Positions 17,581-19,776 of a stretch of DNA of 19,776 nt are shown here, piece after piece; the stretch's first letter is position 1, and each line of letters opens with the position of its first letter. The translations under genes and the position numbers were made by a program. Below the pieces are notes generated by a model. It did no database searches. It was given only the letters and a program-made list of their open reading frames with translations, and had not been told where the DNA came from. Source of the DNA: Cruorifilaria tuberocauda (taxonomy: Eukaryota > Nematoda > Chromadorea > Rhabditida > Onchocercidae); contig JABVXU010000806.1 of the NCBI GenBank assembly GCA_013365365.1, positions 1-19,776 on the forward strand. The letters run 5' to 3'.

Positions 17581-19145
17581 AATACGACGAAATTAGATCA
17601 TTGTGATTGATATGATCAAAAAATAATTGTAAAATTTTTATCACAAGAAAAAAAAAGACCGCTTGATTCTGTCACAATTTTGTATTTTGAGAAAATTTCA
17701 TGCAAAATTGCCATCAATTCATCATTTTAGAAAAAAAAAAACTTTTAAGTGTTATAAATGAATATGAAAAAAAAAATTGATAAATTCAAATTTGTTTTTT
17801 GTTTTTTGTTTTTTTTTTTTGTTCCTCTCGCATTCTAAAATATTTCATATTAATTTTTATAACTTTTCAAATAGTCCAAAGTAAAGATAATTTTGAAATA
17901 TGAAGAGATAGCAAGCAAAAAATGATCAATAACGATCAATAAAATGATCAATACTTCTGCATTTACATTTACAATACTTTTACTCTAACAAACATATCTT
18001 TTTAAATAATACTTTTAAAGATGTTTAAAAAAGTTAGAAAAAGTTACAAAGAAGTGGATGAAATTTAAAGTTATTTGCTCTTTATAACGAAACAAAGAAC
18101 TGATATAAATGATTGATTTCAAAAATTCCATGTTAAAATAGAGGTCAGAGGTTATTGAATAAGCATAAGCAAACGAATGTTAAACAGCAATTGCATATAT
18201 AATCAAAAAATTTGCAAAGATGAAAAATTATTTTAATTGAAAAAATCAACCGTTCAAATTTTTATAAAATCAATGACCTTTAACCTTCTCAACTACTGTT
18301 CTTTTACATTTACTTTGCTGGCAAATAAAAATTTGAATCGTTCATTTTTTTTACCTCTAATAACTGAGTAAATTCTCATAGTTTTGAAAAGAAACAATAA
18401 ATCAGAAGTATAATGAAAATTAAAGTAGAATAAATTTAGTGAAATCAATTAAAAGTCTTAAGTGACATATAAAGAAGCTTATTGTAGGAGCAAGCTTATT
18501 GTAAGAGCATTTTTCTCTGAATAATTATGTTTTTGATTCATGATTCATTAAACATTCAAATTACTACCATTATCTGTTTTTCGTTTTATTCAAGGAAATA
18601 AAGAAAGCTTTTCTTTCTTTTCTTTTATATTCAACTTGAAATAAATAAACTTGAAACGAAACAAACCCAATAAGTATAAAATGATAACAAGTATAAATAA
18701 AGTTAATTTAGCCTTGTGAACATAAGTTGATAACGAACATTAACTTAACTGATAGCGAACATAAAATATCAATTGATAAATAGTTCTATTTCTTTTAAAA
18801 CAATCCTAAAAAATATCCCATTAATTTTTATTTTTTGAGGAATTAACTCTTCCTCTCTCCACTGAAACTTTCTCAACTATTAAATTCATAAATTAAAAAT
18901 TAATTTAAAAAAAAAATTAAACTACTCTCTTAATTAATGACTATTTCATTTGATAATAATTTATTGATAAAAAAAAGAAGGATAGAATGAATCGAAAAAA
19001 AAAACTTCAAGAGAACTTAATTTAATAAGTAATTTTCTTTTTTCGTTAAATAATTTTAAATTGAAGGAAAAGTTTTTTCTTTTGAAAGATATTTTTTTAG
19101 TAGGTAATTTCTGAGAAATATTTAAAGAATGCACTTAATTTGGTA
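17581..19145. other. Long AT-rich gene-free stretch
   Basis: Contains GTTTTTTGTTTTTTGTTTTT near 17793-17820 and two copies of AAGCTTATTGTA(G/A)GAGCA near 18477-18508. No tandem array, tRNA-like fold or supported reading frame was recognised. Confidence 0.55.
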
Positions 19146-19425
19146 ATTTATGATATATTCCAATCAATATTAATTTTTTATTGATTTCTGATTTATAATA
19201 TATTCCGATCAATATTAATTTTTTATTGATTTCTAATTTATAATGTATTCTAATCAATATTAATTTTTTACTGATTTATGATTTATAAATATTCCGATCA
19301 ATATTAATTTTTTATTGATTTCTAATTTATGATATATTCCAATTAATATTAATTTTTTATTGATTTCTAACTTATGATATATTCCAATTAATACTAATTT
19401 TTTATTGATTTCTAATTTATGTTCA
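19146..19425. repeat. 45-bp tandem array, 6 copies
   Basis: TAATTTTTTATTGATTTCTA followed by ATTTATGATATATTCCAATC and AATAT recurs with starts at 19171, 19216, 19261, 19305, 19350 and 19395. Spacing is 45 bp (once 44). Copies differ by single bases such as TGATTTATGA, AATACTAAT and CCGATC. Stops occur in all frames, so it is a non-coding minisatellite. Confidence 0.95.
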
Positions 19426-19776
19426 TTTTAAGTTGTCTTTGAAATAAATTAATGAAGAATAACTTTTAAATCACTGAATAATAATTCAATAATAATGCTA
19501 AGTTAAATGATTTAGCTTAATTCATGATCTCATCAATATGAATCACAGTTTAATCGAATAATTGATAATTAATTATTTTTCATAGACGAAATTGTCAATG
19601 CTATCAAATATTATTATTTTACTGCTAATTAATTAATATATGAGAAATCATGATTGTATGAAAGGGAATATTGGTGATAAATAAATAAAGTTTCATATAA
19701 TTAATCAATAAGAATAAAATAGTAATGATAAGATTTATTTTTAAAAAATTTCTAGAATTTTCAAAATTAATCGAAA
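19426..19776. other. AT-rich spacer, nothing identified
   Basis: TTAATTAA and AATAATTCAATAATAAT words only; no gene or clear array to the end of the window. Confidence 0.5.

Noticed and set aside
1..19776. CRISPR array, bacterial operon or mobile integrated element
   Set aside because: The repeats are contiguous without unique spacers of fixed length, there are no cas-like or transposase-like frames, and composition and splice signal point to a eukaryotic genome.

Overview
This is a eukaryotic, very A+T-rich, gene-poor window (by eye roughly one fifth G+C; not computed). No bacterial-style gene, operon, rRNA, tRNA, CRISPR array or transposon is visible. The one segment that clearly behaves as protein-coding is a large exon on the minus strand (12636 to 11695). 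It ends in a textbook 5' splice site (TGG|GTAAGTTT on the minus strand), is richer in G+C than its surroundings, and encodes a Ser/Asn-rich, cysteine-free, apparently disordered protein start. The GTAAGTTT donor, homopolymeric Asn/Ser tracts and AT-rich repeats suit a small AT-rich invertebrate genome. A nematode is my first guess and an acariform mite a close second; the sequence does not decide between them.

Layout: 1-1,600 holds AT microsatellites, a 103-bp duplication and a 30-bp tandem array inside a larger duplication. 1,600-3,400 holds poly-T and (AG)n tracts, a 33-bp array, a near-perfect 38-bp-stem hairpin (2631-2713) and a 104-bp duplication. 3,690-4,130 is a 55/76-bp array. 4,865-4,940 is a 19-bp array. 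5,100-5,690 is a higher-order repeat with a 238-bp period. 5,990-6,670 is a roughly 100-bp array carrying three copies of a GGGTCA direct repeat (DR4). 6,826-7,122 is an 11-copy, 27-bp array that is open in frame. 8,230-9,030 is an AAATAA-rich variable array. 9,535-10,140, 10,500-10,930 and 10,901-11,160 are further local duplications. 11,695-12,636 is the exon. 13,041-13,800 is a 38/53-bp array rich in GTAAGT followed by its decayed relatives. 14,125-14,880 is an Asp/Asn-coding GAT-rich repeat. 15,390-17,580 holds more local duplications, including three copies of a 240-290-bp unit. 19,146-19,425 is a 45-bp array.

Nothing here can be read as a multi-gene system. The gene points leftwards; its later exons are not recognisable in the 11.7 kb to its left, so they are either very short, very divergent or outside the window. 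The dominant theme is that almost every kilobase carries its own unrelated tandem or segmental duplication, with unit lengths from 19 to about 290 bp. This looks like independent local slippage and unequal exchange rather than spread of one element.
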